This document shows, piece by piece, positions 40,855 through 49,291 of a stretch of 50,182 bases of DNA. The position numbers were made by a program, and so were the translations under genes. Numbering within the stretch: position 1 is the stretch's first letter; each line of letters begins with the position of its first letter. Source of the DNA: JAWLHJ01 sp039587535. GTDB taxonomy: Bacteria > Gemmatimonadota > Gemmatimonadetes > Longimicrobiales > Gaopeijiaceae. The stretch is from NCBI GenBank assembly GCA_039587535.1, contig JBDHIF010000021.1:1-50182 (forward strand), in the 5' to 3' direction. The notes under the pieces were generated by a model. The model saw nothing but the letters and a program-made list of their open reading frames with translations, was not told where the DNA came from and searched no databases.

Positions 40855-41370
40855 CTACAGCCGGAAGCCCACGCTCACCGGGTAGTAGCGGATGTCCCCA
40901 CCGTCACCGTTGATCTGAACGACACGGATCTCGAGGAAGCCGCCGAACCCGAGGGCTCCGACGTTCACACCGAACCCGCCCTGGAAGCCGGTCTCGGTCC
41001 CGGTCGCTTCCATCGCTCCGATCTCCCGTTGGATGCGGTACCGACCCACACCTGCCAGGAAGTAGGGGGTCAACCCGGTCCCTTGGAGCTCGACCACGAC
41101 GTTGAGGGTGCCATTCAGCACGGTGGTCTTGACTCCGCCCTCCGGCTGCCCGAAGGCGTGGTACTCACCCTCTACCCGGCCAGCGAGGGGGAAGGCCGGG
41201 GCGCCCAGCTGGAGACCGAGCCGTCCGTGGTACCCGGGGTCGGCCTCGTCGCTGAAGTCACCGATGGGGTTGCTCAGGCCACCCCCGGCCAAGACCCTGG
41301 GGAGCTGCGCGTCGGCGGCTGCCGGGAGCAGAAAGCCCGCAGCGATAGCCGTGATCACAAATCGTCGCAT
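40855..41370 (-). CDS. Small outer-membrane beta-barrel protein
   Basis: A 171-residue protein with a Sec signal peptide (MRRFVITAIAAGFLLPAAADA, cleavage before QLP). The mature part has alternating polar/hydrophobic strands with turns: GRLGLQLGAPAFPL, VEGEYHAFGQ, LNVVVELQGTGLTPYFLAGVGRYRIQ, GFQGGFGVNVGALGFGGFLEIRVVQ, and it ends in Leu (YYPVSVGFRL). This is the pattern of an 8-strand OmpW/OmpA-like barrel. ATG 41370 is used; a longer frame to 41442 would have no signal peptide. The upstream region holds a 15-bp palindrome and a C10 run, described separately. Confidence 0.8.
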   Translation of the reverse strand: MRRFVITAIAAGFLLPAAADAQLPRVLAGGGLSNPIGDFSDEADPGYHGRLGLQLGAPAFPLAGRVEGEYHAFGQPEGGVKTTVLNGTLNVVVELQGTGLTPYFLAGVGRYRIQREIGAMEATGTETGFQGGFGVNVGALGFGGFLEIRVVQINGDGGDIRYYPVSVGFRL

Positions 41371-41394
41371 GAATCGATCCTCGATCGGAATGAC

Positions 41395-41404
41395 GGGGGG
41401 GGGG
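41395..41404. repeat. Homopolymeric tract of ten C (coding strand) before the barrel gene
   Basis: Ten consecutive G on the plus strand, i.e. C10 on the strand of the barrel gene, ending 25 bp before its ATG. This is the longest such run I saw. Runs of this length are prone to slippage. Confidence 0.75.
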
Positions 41405-41432
41405 CGCGTGACTCGGTCGCGAGCCACAATCA

Positions 41433-41447
41433 AAGCTGTCACAGCTT
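41433..41447. repeat. Perfect 7-1-7 palindrome upstream of the barrel gene
   Basis: AAGCTGT-C-ACAGCTT, fully symmetrical, 63 bp upstream of the barrel ATG. A helix-turn-helix regulator site is plausible. No regulator gene is adjacent. Confidence 0.45.
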
Positions 41448-41538
41448 GCTGACACCCTGCAAGGATCGCGTTGATGGGATCGATCAGCTCAGTCCCTTCC
41501 TGTCACCGGGCCGAGAACGTACCGCCTCGGCAGCATGG

Positions 41539-42726
41539 TCAAGCCACCGTCATGTCCGGTTCTACGTCGCGGGCCCACGCCTCAAGCCCACCCTCGAGAT
41601 TCTCGACCGAGTCGAAGCCCCGCTCCATCAGGACCCGTGCCGCCGTATGACTTCGTTGCCCCGACTTGCAGTACACCACAATGGGACGATCCCGAGGCAG
41701 CTCGCCGAGCCGATCCTCCAGCTCACCCAACGGCACGAGCCGGGCCCCGAACGATCCCAGGTTACCCACTGACCATTCCCACGGCTCCCGCACGTCGAGC
41801 AGAAACGGCCGCGTGGTACCGTCCAGCCGGGCCCGCAACTCGTGGGCGGTGACCGCGCCTTCCGACGGAGCAGTGACGCCGGGTCGAGCTTCCTGACCGC
41901 TGCCGGCCCGACTCGCAGGCGTGACCCCGCAGAAGACGTCGTAGTCGATGAGCTCCGTCTGCGTGGGGGCGTCCCCGCACACGGGGCACTCCGGATTGCG
42001 TCGCAGCGCCACCTCCCGCCAGCTCATCTCGAGGGCGTCGAAGATCAACAGCCGACCCACCAGCGGCTGTCCAACGCCGACGACGAGCTTCACCACCTCC
42101 ATAGCCTGAACGCTCCCGATGATCCCCGGAAGCACACCCATCACGCCGCCTTCGGCGCAATTGGGGACGAGACCCGGAGGAGGTGGCTCCCGGAACAGGC
42201 ACCGGTAGCACGGGCCGTCGTCGCTGGCGAACACGGACGCCTGGCCCTCCCATCGGAAGACCGACCCATACACATTTGGCTTCCCCAGGAGCACGCACGC
42301 GTCGTTCACCAGGTACCGTGTCGGGAAGTTGTCGGTACCGTCCACGACGATGTCGTAGGCGTCGAGGATCTGCAGTGCGTTGGCCGCAGTGAGGCGAGTC
42401 TCATGCTTCTCGATCCGCACGTGGGGGTTCACGTCGCACAACGTGTCCGCCGCGCTGTCCAGTTTGGATCGACCCACATCCGAAGTGCCGTGGAGGACCT
42501 GACGCTGGAGGTTGCTCTCATCCACGATATCGTCGTCGACGAGCCCGAGGGTGCCCACCCCGGCCGCCGCGAGGTAAAGAGCCGACGGTGAACCCAGGCC
42601 ACCGGCGCCGACACAAAGGACACGGGCTTCCTTGAGACGCGCCTGCCCCTCCAAGCCCACCTCAGGGAGGGTGAGGTGCCGCGCGTACCGGTACAGCTCC
42701 TTCCTGGTGAAGTCGGTCGGCTCCAT
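41539..42726 (-). CDS. MoeB/ThiF-type adenylyltransferase with C-terminal rhodanese (MoeZ-like)
   Basis: A 395-residue protein. The N-terminal E1-like domain has VLCVGAGGLGSPSALYLAAAGVG (nucleotide-binding GAGGLGS at 40-46), DESNLQRQ, DNFPTRYLVNDAC and zinc-type pairs CYRC and CPVC. The C-terminal rhodanese (about 290-395) carries the active Cys C353 in VVYCKSGQRS. Such fusions adenylate small sulfur-carrier proteins (MoaD/ThiS/CysO type) and donate sulfur for molybdopterin, thiamine or cysteine synthesis. The sulfur carrier is not in the window. It is 7 bp after the DUF2723 gene. ATG 42726 chosen; a longer frame would overlap the upstream gene. Confidence 0.92.
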   Translation of the reverse strand: MEPTDFTRKELYRYARHLTLPEVGLEGQARLKEARVLCVGAGGLGSPSALYLAAAGVGTLGLVDDDIVDESNLQRQVLHGTSDVGRSKLDSAADTLCDVNPHVRIEKHETRLTAANALQILDAYDIVVDGTDNFPTRYLVNDACVLLGKPNVYGSVFRWEGQASVFASDDGPCYRCLFREPPPPGLVPNCAEGGVMGVLPGIIGSVQAMEVVKLVVGVGQPLVGRLLIFDALEMSWREVALRRNPECPVCGDAPTQTELIDYDVFCGVTPASRAGSGQEARPGVTAPSEGAVTAHELRARLDGTTRPFLLDVREPWEWSVGNLGSFGARLVPLGELEDRLGELPRDRPIVVYCKSGQRSHTAARVLMERGFDSVENLEGGLEAWARDVEPDMTVA

Positions 42727-42733
42727 GGCGCGT

Positions 42734-44941
42734 CTATCCACCCCCAGCGATCCGGGGGGTTCCGAGCGGTCCCCCTTCGGCCACGATTTGAAACCGCGCC
42801 GCATCCTCCTCGAGGGAGCGGACCAGCTCTCGGGGCCGGCCGGAAGACCCCGCGACGTCCGAGAGCTGAAGGGCGAGCGCGTAGTACTGCCACGGGATGT
42901 TCAGCGTCGCACGATCGGCCCAGATCAGGCGGTCCCGGATTCCCCGATACAGATACACGTTCCCGTACAGTTCCAGCGACCGCTCTAGGTCGAACCATTC
43001 GCCACCGTACTCCGGACGGCCCTGCAGCAGGCCGGGACGTGGCTCGTCGTCCAGCCGCCTGAGCTCGAGCTTGGCCACCAGCCCCTGGCGCACTGCCCAT
43101 GGATCCAGTCCCAGGTCGCTCAGCATTCCTCCCACCGCCGAGAAGTAGACGGGACGCTCACCGAGCGAATCACGAATGATGGAAAGGGCAAGCTGATGGC
43201 TCCGATCCAGCGTGTAGCCGGCGGGATAGGTCACCGCCAAGCCAGGCAGGGCGACCGTGAGATCTTCCGCCAGCGTGGCTCGACCGACCCCATCCATCTG
43301 CTCTTCAGGGAGGTCGGTGATGGGTCGGGTCGGCACCGGTCGGTCTTCGTAGAGCCCGGCGGAAGTCTCCGGCTCGAAGACCCTTTGGCGCTCCGGGTGG
43401 GTGAGCTGTTGAAGCTGTTTCAGATACCAGTCCGTGTAGAGGTACTGGCCCACGACCACCGTGACGTCTCGCCGCACCTCCTCGACCTCCTGCAGATACC
43501 AGAGCGGGAAGGTGTCATTGTCCCCGTTCGTGAAGAGGACTCCGTACGGCTCGACGCTCATGAGGAGGTCGTACGCCCAGTCACGGGCGGCATAGTCGCC
43601 GGCCCGCGTCGCCCAGCTCCAGTTGAACATCAAGGGAAGACACGCCAAAACGAGGACCGGAGCCGTCCGGCGAAGGCCTCGGGTCACGTCGCCGGGCGCC
43701 ACCAGGCCCGCGAGGACCCGCCAGGTCCAGGCCAGTCCCAAACCTGCCAACGAGCCCCATAGCATGAAGCCCGCGATGAAGAAGTAGTCACGCTCGCGCA
43801 CCTCGTGCTGCGGAAGATCTTCGATATGCGGGGCCAGCGAATATCCGTACCGGAAGTTGAGGTAATAGACGAGGGCCACGGTCAATGTCCCAGCCAACAC
43901 CAACAGGTACGTGAAGAGGACCCTGTCCGAGGACCACGCGGCCCAGAGCCCGACGAAGCCGAGGGTCAGGAACAGCACGCCGATGGGGAGACGGGGACCG
44001 AAAGGAAGCTCGGAACGGTCCAGGCCCCGCGCCCACTGCCACTCGAAGTACTGCCACCACATCTCCATTTGCGCGGAGAATGGTGCCTTGCGTTGGGTGA
44101 CCGGAGGGGGCTGGTACTGACGCCTGGTCAGGTTGTCCGCAAGCATCGGGCAACCCGCCTTGCCGTGGGTGTAGATGGCCAAGGCCGCCTGCCCGAGGGT
44201 CTCGCACGTCGGATCCCCCTCATTGATGACCGGATCCTGCTCCGCTCGGACAGGAAGAACGAAGTTGAACGAGAGCCCCAGAATACCCAAAAGGGCGACC
44301 CGTCCCAGGAACGGAACACTCAGAAGCCGCCGCGGACCCGACGCGAGAACCAGCGCGACCACCGCGGGAACGGGAAGCACCGACATGAGATGATTCGTTG
44401 AGCCCAGCGCCACTAGAAAGACGATGGTCAACAGATACCGTTCGCTTCCAGGCTGTTCCCGCACGTCGCGCCAGCGCACCGCCAACCAGCTCACCAGGGC
44501 GATGATCGCCACGCTCAGCGTATAGACCTTCTCGTTCACATTGGACTGGTTCCAGACGGTGAACGCGGTCGCACCGAGAAGCGCTGCGGCACCCGCCCCC
44601 GCCAGAGCGAAGCGCCGTCCTCCGCCTAGGCCCCTCAACACCCGGTGTGACACGAGGAACAAGAAGCCCGTCGCGGCCGCGCTGGTTGCGGCGGCCAAGA
44701 GATTCACGCGCACCGCCACCGGGATCCCGAGCGGAGCCAGGGCCAGGCTCCACACGCGACCCAGGATCACGAAGAGCGGGTTACCGGGTGGGTGAGGGAT
44801 CCCGACAGTATGGGCGGTCGCAATGTACTCGCTGGCGTCCCAGAACGCCGTAGTGGGCGCAACGGTCAGGACATAAAGCGCGAACGCCGCTAGAGCGGCC
44901 ACCGTGGCCGCCAGGTACGGCGGGCTGCCCTCTTCACGCAC
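42734..44941 (-). CDS. DUF2723 polytopic membrane protein, GT-C-like
   Basis: A 735-residue protein from a GTG start. The N-terminal half has about ten hydrophobic helices. The first loop carries APTTAFWDASEYIATAHTVGIPHPPGNPLF, the DUF2723 hallmark, and the acidic WDASEY resembles the catalytic loop of GT-C protein O-mannosyltransferases. SNVNEKVYTLSV and GSTNHLM follow. The C-terminal third is soluble: LMSVEPYGVLFTNGDNDTFPLWYLQEVEEVRRDVTVV and later GLYEDRPVPTRPITDLPEEQ. Members are linked to glycosylation of exported proteins in Bacteroidetes; substrate here unknown. Genes before and after are on the same strand (16 and 7 bp gaps). Confidence 0.88.
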   Translation of the reverse strand: MREEGSPPYLAATVAALAAFALYVLTVAPTTAFWDASEYIATAHTVGIPHPPGNPLFVILGRVWSLALAPLGIPVAVRVNLLAAATSAAATGFLFLVSHRVLRGLGGGRRFALAGAGAAALLGATAFTVWNQSNVNEKVYTLSVAIIALVSWLAVRWRDVREQPGSERYLLTIVFLVALGSTNHLMSVLPVPAVVALVLASGPRRLLSVPFLGRVALLGILGLSFNFVLPVRAEQDPVINEGDPTCETLGQAALAIYTHGKAGCPMLADNLTRRQYQPPPVTQRKAPFSAQMEMWWQYFEWQWARGLDRSELPFGPRLPIGVLFLTLGFVGLWAAWSSDRVLFTYLLVLAGTLTVALVYYLNFRYGYSLAPHIEDLPQHEVRERDYFFIAGFMLWGSLAGLGLAWTWRVLAGLVAPGDVTRGLRRTAPVLVLACLPLMFNWSWATRAGDYAARDWAYDLLMSVEPYGVLFTNGDNDTFPLWYLQEVEEVRRDVTVVVGQYLYTDWYLKQLQQLTHPERQRVFEPETSAGLYEDRPVPTRPITDLPEEQMDGVGRATLAEDLTVALPGLAVTYPAGYTLDRSHQLALSIIRDSLGERPVYFSAVGGMLSDLGLDPWAVRQGLVAKLELRRLDDEPRPGLLQGRPEYGGEWFDLERSLELYGNVYLYRGIRDRLIWADRATLNIPWQYYALALQLSDVAGSSGRPRELVRSLEEDAARFQIVAEGGPLGTPRIAGGG

Positions 44942-44957
44942 GGGCGGTCTCAGCCCC

Positions 44958-45845
44958 TCACGGGCGCGCCATGCCCAGGAGCCGACGAACCTCGGCCTTC
45001 ACCTCCGGATCACGATCGTCCACACCGCGGTTCAAGATCCTGCGCGCATGGGGGGTCCCGATCCGGTACAAGGCCTGGTAGGCCGCGATGCGCAGGTCTG
45101 GAGGAGGCCGGCGGAGGAACGAGCCCACGGCGTGGTGCTCTATGGCATGGACGGCCGCAGGATCCTCCAGGTGTCCCAACCCGTGCAGGGCCGCAAGTAG
45201 GATATCCGGGTCGTCTTCGTCCTCGAGCAACTGCATCAGCGGCTTGACCGCCCGGCGTACGCCCAGCACACCTACCGCGGATACGGCGGCCGCGCGTACG
45301 GTGGCGGCCGGGTCGTCCAACAAGCCGAAAACGAGCTGCGCCGCGTCATCACCGCCGATCTTGGCCAGCGCGAAGACGGCCTCGCGACGGACCTTGGCCT
45401 CCGGGCTGGCCAGAGGCCCCATGAGCAGCTCCACCGATCTTGCTCCACCGAGCTCACCGAGGATGTGCGCCCCGTTCCGCACGACAAACCAACGCGGGTC
45501 CCGCATCATCTCCTCGACCACGGGGAGCGACATGGGAGCCAGGCCGATCATGGCCTCGAGAAACACCTTCCGAGCGAATCGATCATCGGTGTTCGCGAGC
45601 GCTGATGCGAGCGCGTCCACGGCGGGATTCCCCATCCGCGCGAGCTGAGCAACGAGCTCACGTCGAAGATCGTCCTCTCGCTCCTGGCCGAGCTCGGCCA
45701 CGAGGCGTACCGCCGGGTGGAGCATGCCGTCATCCGGCGAGGGGCCAGGATCCGCCGACGGCCGCCGCTCTTGAGCATTGGCGAACAGCGCATCAATCGA
45801 ACGCGCCAGACCACCGAGCTCGTCGCGGTCAGGTGTCTCGGACAT
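44958..45845 (-). CDS. HEAT-repeat protein
   Basis: A 295-residue soluble protein composed from about residue 45 of HEAT/PBS-lyase-like helical repeats of about 31 residues: LRRELVAQLARMGNPAVDALASAL, VVRNGAHILGELGGARSVELLMGPL, VRREAVFALAKIGGDDAAQLVFGLL, VRAAAVSAVGVLGVRRAVKPLMQLL, and LRIAAYQALYRIGTPHARRILNRG. Such solenoids usually hold protein partners. The N-terminus (ERRPSADPGPSPDDG) is a flexible linker. It lies between the CstB-like gene (48 bp upstream) and DUF2723, on the same strand. No specific role can be assigned. Confidence 0.85.
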   Translation of the reverse strand: MSETPDRDELGGLARSIDALFANAQERRPSADPGPSPDDGMLHPAVRLVAELGQEREDDLRRELVAQLARMGNPAVDALASALANTDDRFARKVFLEAMIGLAPMSLPVVEEMMRDPRWFVVRNGAHILGELGGARSVELLMGPLASPEAKVRREAVFALAKIGGDDAAQLVFGLLDDPAATVRAAAVSAVGVLGVRRAVKPLMQLLEDEDDPDILLAALHGLGHLEDPAAVHAIEHHAVGSFLRRPPPDLRIAAYQALYRIGTPHARRILNRGVDDRDPEVKAEVRRLLGMARP

Positions 45846-45893
45846 GGAAGCCTTTGGTAGCCCGATGTCGGGACGGCGCGGTGGAGTCCGGCA

Positions 45894-47300
45894 TCAATGT
45901 ACCGCCGCCTGCCTTGCCCGCACGCCCCCCTCGACATTGCGCACGTCCTTGAAGCCCGCTGACTGAAGAACGCTCGCTCCGATGGCGGACCGGTTCCCCG
46001 ATCGGCAGTAGAGGACGGTGGCGCGCTCAGGGTCCAACCGCGGGGCCTCGGAGCGGAGTCGGCCGAGGTGCACGTGCACTGCTCCGGGCACGTGTCCCTC
46101 GTCCCATTCCGACTGCCCCCGAACGTCGAGCAGCAGCGCGTCTTCGTCCCTGACCGCTCGGTCGGCCCCCGCCCAGCCGATGGTCGCAGTCTGCTCGAGC
46201 CGACCCACCGAGCTGGTCCACCAATCGAGGACCCCTTCTTCGGCGTAGGCTTCCGACCGGTCGATGCCGATCATGGCCAGATCACGAGCCGCCCCTCTCG
46301 CTTGAGCCGCGTCGTACGCGACGAATCGAATGGGCGCGTCGTACGGCAGGAGCCAGCCGGCCCAGGTCGTGAAGTCGGGCCCCCACGCGATGTTCAGCGT
46401 CCCCGGAATGTGCCCGCTCGCATAGTCTCCACGGTTCCGCAGATCCACGACTACGCCACCCTCCCTCAGGTGCGTGGCCAGAGATTCCGGTGGGACCTCC
46501 TCCGGATCAGGAAGCCCGTCCAGAATCGCCGGGCCATCACGGTTCATCCGCTTCATGTGCGCGAAGTACACGGGTGGCTCGGGCTGATCGGCAAGGACCT
46601 TCTGGACGAACTCCTCCTCGGTGGCGCACTGAAAGGCCCAATTCACCATCTTCTCGTACCCGAGGGTGGAGCTGGGCACAGCCCCGAGCGCCTTGCCGCA
46701 CGCCGATCCGGCGCCATGCCCTGGCAAGATTTGAAGGTAGTCCGGCAAGTCCCGGAACCGCTCCAGTGAGGCCCACAGGACCCTCGCGCCCGCCTCCATG
46801 GTTCCGGCGACCCCGGCGGCCTTCTCGAGGAGGTCCGGACGTCCCACGTCTCCGACGAAGAGGAAATCTCCGGTGAACACACCCATGGGCTCGTCGCTGG
46901 CGGCGCCGTCCGTGACCGAAAACGAGAGGTGCTCCGGAGTGTGACCGGGAGTGTGCAAGACGCCGAGGGTGACTCTCCCGAGCCGGATCTCCTCACCGTC
47001 GTGGAGCAGCTCGGCACCGTCCTCCTCGGCGAAGCCGTACTGCCAGTCTTCGCCACCCTCCGCGGAAAGCAGCAACTGGGCTCCCGCTTGACGCGCGAGC
47101 TGACGGGATCCCGAGAGAAAGTCCGCGTGGATGTGGGTTTCCGTCACGTAACGGATCCTCATCCCCTCCTTCTCCGCCGCGTCGAGGTACACCCGCGTGT
47201 CCCGGTGGGGATCCAAGATGATGGCCTCGCCGGTAGCCTGGCAGCCAACCATGTAGCTCGCTTGTGCCAGCTTGTCGTCGTAGAAGCGACGCAGAAGCAT
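45894..47300 (-). CDS. CstB-like persulfide dioxygenase with pseudorhodanese and rhodanese domains
   Basis: A 468-residue protein. The N-terminal metallo-beta-lactamase domain has ETHIHADFLSGSRQLA (H56, H58, D60), LHTPGHTPEHLSF, FTGDFLFVGDVGRPDLL and ILPGHGAGSACGK, typical of persulfide dioxygenases. The first rhodanese domain (about 280-350) has VVDLRNRGDYASGHIPG but VAYDAAQ in place of the Cys loop, so it lacks the active Cys. The second (about 370-468) has active C432 in VLYCRSGNRS. This order matches S. aureus CstB, which oxidises low-molecular-weight persulfides to thiosulfate. ATG 47300 is chosen because of GGGAGGG at 47305-47311; a longer start at 47321 exists. Divergent from the STAS-like gene. 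Confidence 0.93.
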   Translation of the reverse strand: MLLRRFYDDKLAQASYMVGCQATGEAIILDPHRDTRVYLDAAEKEGMRIRYVTETHIHADFLSGSRQLARQAGAQLLLSAEGGEDWQYGFAEEDGAELLHDGEEIRLGRVTLGVLHTPGHTPEHLSFSVTDGAASDEPMGVFTGDFLFVGDVGRPDLLEKAAGVAGTMEAGARVLWASLERFRDLPDYLQILPGHGAGSACGKALGAVPSSTLGYEKMVNWAFQCATEEEFVQKVLADQPEPPVYFAHMKRMNRDGPAILDGLPDPEEVPPESLATHLREGGVVVDLRNRGDYASGHIPGTLNIAWGPDFTTWAGWLLPYDAPIRFVAYDAAQARGAARDLAMIGIDRSEAYAEEGVLDWWTSSVGRLEQTATIGWAGADRAVRDEDALLLDVRGQSEWDEGHVPGAVHVHLGRLRSEAPRLDPERATVLYCRSGNRSAIGASVLQSAGFKDVRNVEGGVRARQAAVH

Positions 47301-47304
47301 GTTT

Positions 47305-47311
47305 CCCTCCC
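47305..47311 (-). promoter_or_regulatory. Shine-Dalgarno that decides the CstB-like start
   Basis: GGGAGGG on the minus strand ending 4 nt before ATG 47300. The alternative ATG at 47321 has nothing comparable. Confidence 0.6.
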
Positions 47312-47466
47312 GGTCCGTCATGCCGTTTCGTGGTAATCAGCCCCGCGGAATCTAGTAGGACTGGAGCGCGGGCGCCGCTTGCTGCCCCCCCGACGGCGCC
47401 ACACTTTGACGGCGAGCCGAAGCGATCGGCGCTTCGCGTGTGTCCGTAACAAAGGACCCCCAATCG

Positions 47467-47835
47467 ATGCCGGTCTTCTCACGCATTAGGGATGGCATCC
47501 TCGTCCTCACCGCCGACGGCGACTATACCCCCGGGGAGCTGGCACGGGTGGGGGCGACGGCGTTCGGACAGCGGGACGCCGACGGATCCGAACCGGTGCT
47601 GCTCGACCTCAGTGGAGCCGCGGGGCTGGAGCTGAAATCGCCAGAAGCCGTCGCCGCGGAGGGAGCCGCGCTGGCAGCCCACCGGGACCGCATCAGCCGC
47701 CTGGCAGTGGTGGTGTCGCCGCGGCACGCTCACTTGTTCGACGGAGACGGACCGTTTGCGGAGGCTGCGGGTGTCCGGGTGGAACCGTGTCCGTCACATA
47801 CCGCTGCCAGGGAGTGGCTGGCGTCCCAGATCTGA
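47467..47835 (+). CDS. Small STAS/SpoIIAA-like protein
   Basis: A 122-residue soluble protein. The order of elements resembles SpoIIAA/STAS-like proteins: a first strand pair FSRIRDGILVLTADGDYTPGEL, a helix, the strand EPVLLDLSGAAGLE, and a second strand ISRLAVVVSPRHAHLF. The classical phosphorylatable D-S motif of anti-anti-sigma factors is not clear (DLSGAAG is in about the right place). ATG 47467 is preferred over GTG 47440 because AAAGGA lies upstream at usable distance. The next gene begins 14 bp downstream. No kinase or sigma factor partner is nearby. Confidence 0.68.
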   Translation: MPVFSRIRDGILVLTADGDYTPGELARVGATAFGQRDADGSEPVLLDLSGAAGLELKSPEAVAAEGAALAAHRDRISRLAVVVSPRHAHLFDGDGPFAEAAGVRVEPCPSHTAAREWLASQI

Positions 47836-47849
47836 AAGGGGGGATGACG

Positions 47850-49247
47850 ATGAAGACGAAGACCGTGACAACGCTGGCCTTGGCCGTGACGGCGCTCACT
47901 CTGGGTGCCGCGGGCTGCCAGGCACCGCCCCCCGCCCTACCAGGCACGTTCGCATTCGTGGACGTCACCCTGCTCCCCATGGACCGGCCCGGGACGGTAG
48001 CGAGCCAAACGGTCATCGTGGAGGACGGCGTCATCACCCAGGTGGGGCCAGCCGCCGATGTCGTGATCTCGGAGGGCGCCACGGTCATTGAGGGATCCGG
48101 TCGGTATCTGATGCCGGGACTCGCGGAGATGCACGCCCACGTCCCCCCGGGTGTGAACCCCCCTCGGGACGAGGTCGAGGACATCCTCTTCCTCTACCTG
48201 GCAAACGGAATCACGACGATCCGCGGAATGCTCGGGTCGGACTACCAACTTCCCCTGGCGGCCGAGATCGCGCGCGGGGAGGTACTCGGGCCCACGTTCT
48301 ACGTCGGGGCTCCCTCCATCAACGGTGGCTCGGCGCCGTCCCCGGAAGCCGCTGAGACCCTCGTGCGGCGACACGCTGAAGCTGGTTACCACCTCCAGAA
48401 GATCCATCCGGGTGTTTCACGGGATACCTGGGACCACATGGTCGCCGTCGCTGAAGCCGTCGGACTCACGTTCGGGGGACATGTCCCTGCCGACGTAGGG
48501 CTCGAGCACGCCCTCAATACGGGCATGTCCACCGTGGATCACCTCGACGGATACGTTCAGGCCGTGGCCGCCGACGGAATCCAGGAACAGATCAACGCCG
48601 GATCCATCGACCTGGAGGGGCTCGTGGAGGGCGTCGACCAGGATGAGATCGAGAGGGTCGTAGCCCTCACCGTGGAGCGGGACGCCTATGTGGTTCCCAC
48701 GATGTACCTATGGGAGAACCTCTACCGGGGGGGCGATCCGGAGACGTTCCTCTCCCTGCCCGAGATGCGATACGTATCGAGTGATCAGCGGGACGCTTGG
48801 CGGGCCCAAGGCTCGGGCGGGCCCCAGGGCTCACCGGAGGCGCTCCGAGCATTCTTCGAGCTGCGGGATCGGATCTTGAAGGAGTTAGCCGACGCCGGTG
48901 CGGGCGTGCTCATGGGCACCGACTCGCCACAGCTGTACAACGTTCCCGGCTTCGCCCTGCACCGGGAGATCGCCGAGATGGCGGAAGCCGGCATGACACC
49001 TCGGCAGATCCTAGAAAGCGGCACGGTGGCGGTAGGGAGGTACGTTCGGGATCACTTGGGACTCGATGGTGCGTTCGGCACCGTGGCCCCGGGTCAGAGG
49101 GCAGACCTGCTGATGCTGGAGTCCAACCCCCTGGAGAATCTGTCCCACCTCACCGACCGGGTCGGCGTGATGGCACGGGGACGGTGGATCCCGGAGGCGG
49201 AGATCCAGGAGGGTCTGCAAGCGATCGCCGCCAAGCACGGGCGTTGA
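47850..49247 (+). CDS. Lipoprotein amidohydrolase (imidazolonepropionase/prolidase-like)
   Basis: A 465-residue exported metalloenzyme of the amidohydrolase superfamily. The lipobox AAGC puts the lipidated Cys at residue 23. Metal-site elements are LAEMHAHV (HxH), the Lys in YHLQKIHPG that could be carboxylated, GGHVPADVG, TVDHLDGY and the Asp in LMGTDSPQ. The flanking TIM-barrel-plus-beta-sandwich ends are present: VIVEDGVITQVG near the start and APGQRADLLMLESNPLENL near the end. Likely a dipeptidase or amidase in the periplasm; substrate unknown. ATG 47850 has AAGGGGGG at good spacing; ATG 47844 directly abuts it. It is convergent with the M19 gene. Confidence 0.88.
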   Translation: MKTKTVTTLALAVTALTLGAAGCQAPPPALPGTFAFVDVTLLPMDRPGTVASQTVIVEDGVITQVGPAADVVISEGATVIEGSGRYLMPGLAEMHAHVPPGVNPPRDEVEDILFLYLANGITTIRGMLGSDYQLPLAAEIARGEVLGPTFYVGAPSINGGSAPSPEAAETLVRRHAEAGYHLQKIHPGVSRDTWDHMVAVAEAVGLTFGGHVPADVGLEHALNTGMSTVDHLDGYVQAVAADGIQEQINAGSIDLEGLVEGVDQDEIERVVALTVERDAYVVPTMYLWENLYRGGDPETFLSLPEMRYVSSDQRDAWRAQGSGGPQGSPEALRAFFELRDRILKELADAGAGVLMGTDSPQLYNVPGFALHREIAEMAEAGMTPRQILESGTVAVGRYVRDHLGLDGAFGTVAPGQRADLLMLESNPLENLSHLTDRVGVMARGRWIPEAEIQEGLQAIAAKHGR

Positions 49248-49274
49248 GTACGCTCGAAGGCCGAACGCCGCGGC

Positions 49275-49290
49275 CGTCGCCTCAGCGACG
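49275..49290. terminator. Weak hairpin between convergent genes
   Basis: CGTCGC-CTCA-GCGACG, a perfect 6-bp stem with a 4-nt loop, in the 44-bp gap between the amidohydrolase and the M19 dipeptidase ends. No T-tract on either side. Confidence 0.3.
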
Positions 49291-49291
49291 A

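Noticed and set aside
41394..41404. Frameshift caused by the C10 tract within a coding region
   Set aside because: The tract lies upstream of the barrel start codon that has the signal peptide, so it is not inside a coding frame.
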